In this document: piece after piece, positions 13,696-13,980 of the stretch
Layout of the letters: every line of letters starts with the position of its first letter
Position numbering within the stretch: the first letter of the stretch is position 1
NCBI GenBank assembly: GCA_965657195.1
Contig: CBFHNK010000045.1
Span: 1-13,980, forward strand
DNA: 13,980 bases
Origin: TMED14 sp965657195
GTDB lineage: Bacteria > Bacteroidota > Bacteroidia > Flavobacteriales > Schleiferiaceae
Reading direction: 5' to 3'
Made by a program: the position numbers and the translations under genes
The notes under the pieces: generated by a model
What the model saw: only the letters and a program-made list of their open reading frames with translations
Told to the model about the DNA's origin: nothing
The model's database searches: none

Positions 13696-13980
13696 GATGA
13701 AGTGGATGCTGGGCCTCGCGGTAGCGAGCTACGCCGCGGCCGCACAGGTAGGGGATGTGGAGGTCTCAGTTACTGACAAGTACCGGGCAAAAGTTGCAGA
13801 GGCTGTCAAGATCTCTGGCCAACCAAGCCTCACGGATACGACGGTCCAAAAGCTTCCGGTTCGCATTCAAGTGCGTCCCTCAGTGGTTCCGGTGGATCCA
13901 GTGATGGAGCTGATTCCGCCCGTGAAAATTACCAAGACGAAACTCGAACGCCTCCCGTCTCGCTACGTGTCGCTCATTGC
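13685..13980 (+). CDS. Predicted outer-membrane/exported protein, N-terminal part (partial, 3' end outside window)
   Basis: Ninety-eight codons are visible before the window ends. The protein opens MQNKMKWMLGLAVASYAAAAQ, a Sec signal peptide with a likely cut after AAA, followed by a segment with VSVTDKYRAKVAEAVKISGQPSLTD and then Val/Pro-rich strands ending at SRYVSLIA. It resembles the start of large beta-barrel proteins encoded next to long TPR genes in Bacteroidota (mature N-termini with '...Y-x-P-K-V-A-E-A-x-K-I...'), but the barrel itself is not visible, so this is tentative. The ATG at 13685 overlaps the TPR gene by 11 nt; another ATG at 13697, one base after the TPR stop, would also give a full signal peptide. 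Either way the genes are translationally coupled or tightly co-transcribed. Confidence 0.65.
   Translation, partial: MQNKMKWMLGLAVASYAAAAQVGDVEVSVTDKYRAKVAEAVKISGQPSLTDTTVQKLPVRIQVRPSVVPVDPVMELIPPVKITKTKLERLPSRYVSLI

Overview
The window looks like a chromosomal segment of a Bacteroidota bacterium, probably a fairly GC-rich member of the Flavobacteriales or a relative. The evidence is a TonB-dependent receptor C-terminus, a pyrG-yidC pair, an Omp28-type thioredoxin-fold lipoprotein, a Bacteroidota-type FtsE, a very long periplasmic TPR protein, near absence of Shine-Dalgarno sequences, and several TAnnTTTG-like promoter elements placed immediately before start codons. I see no rRNA, tRNA, CRISPR array, IS element or phage gene.

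Layout: (1) 1-3699, plus strand: the end of an outer-membrane TonB-dependent receptor, then CTP synthase (pyrG) and the membrane protein insertase YidC, 3 nt apart and probably co-transcribed from a promoter at 310-343. (2) 3700-4126: a 427-nt gene-free stretch with a 39-nt tandem repeat, a GC-rich stretch able to form a hairpin, and a terminator serving the minus-strand genes. (3) 7675-4127, minus strand: queA (queuosine tRNA modification), an exported endonuclease/exonuclease/phosphatase-fold protein and an Omp28-like lipoprotein, with short gaps and one final terminator, hence a likely operon. (4) 7720-9900, plus strand: a double-domain glycosyltransferase that looks like two GT-B enzymes fused. 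(5) 10583-9897, minus strand: the FtsE ATPase, whose stop codon overlaps that of the glycosyltransferase. (6) 10645-13980, plus strand: a 1016-residue exported TPR protein overlapping or abutting the start of a predicted outer-membrane protein that runs off the window.

The genes are mostly housekeeping or cell-envelope functions: nucleotide synthesis, membrane insertion, tRNA modification, glycan assembly, cell division/envelope ABC signalling and outer-membrane proteins. The most unusual content is three short tandem arrays within about 3 kb (39, 33 and 36 nt units), two of them inside genes and in frame. The non-coding 39-nt unit and the queA 36-nt unit share a recognisable core. No complete new biological system is evident. 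The best leads are this shared minisatellite core, the GC-rich element beside it, and the fused glycosyltransferase.
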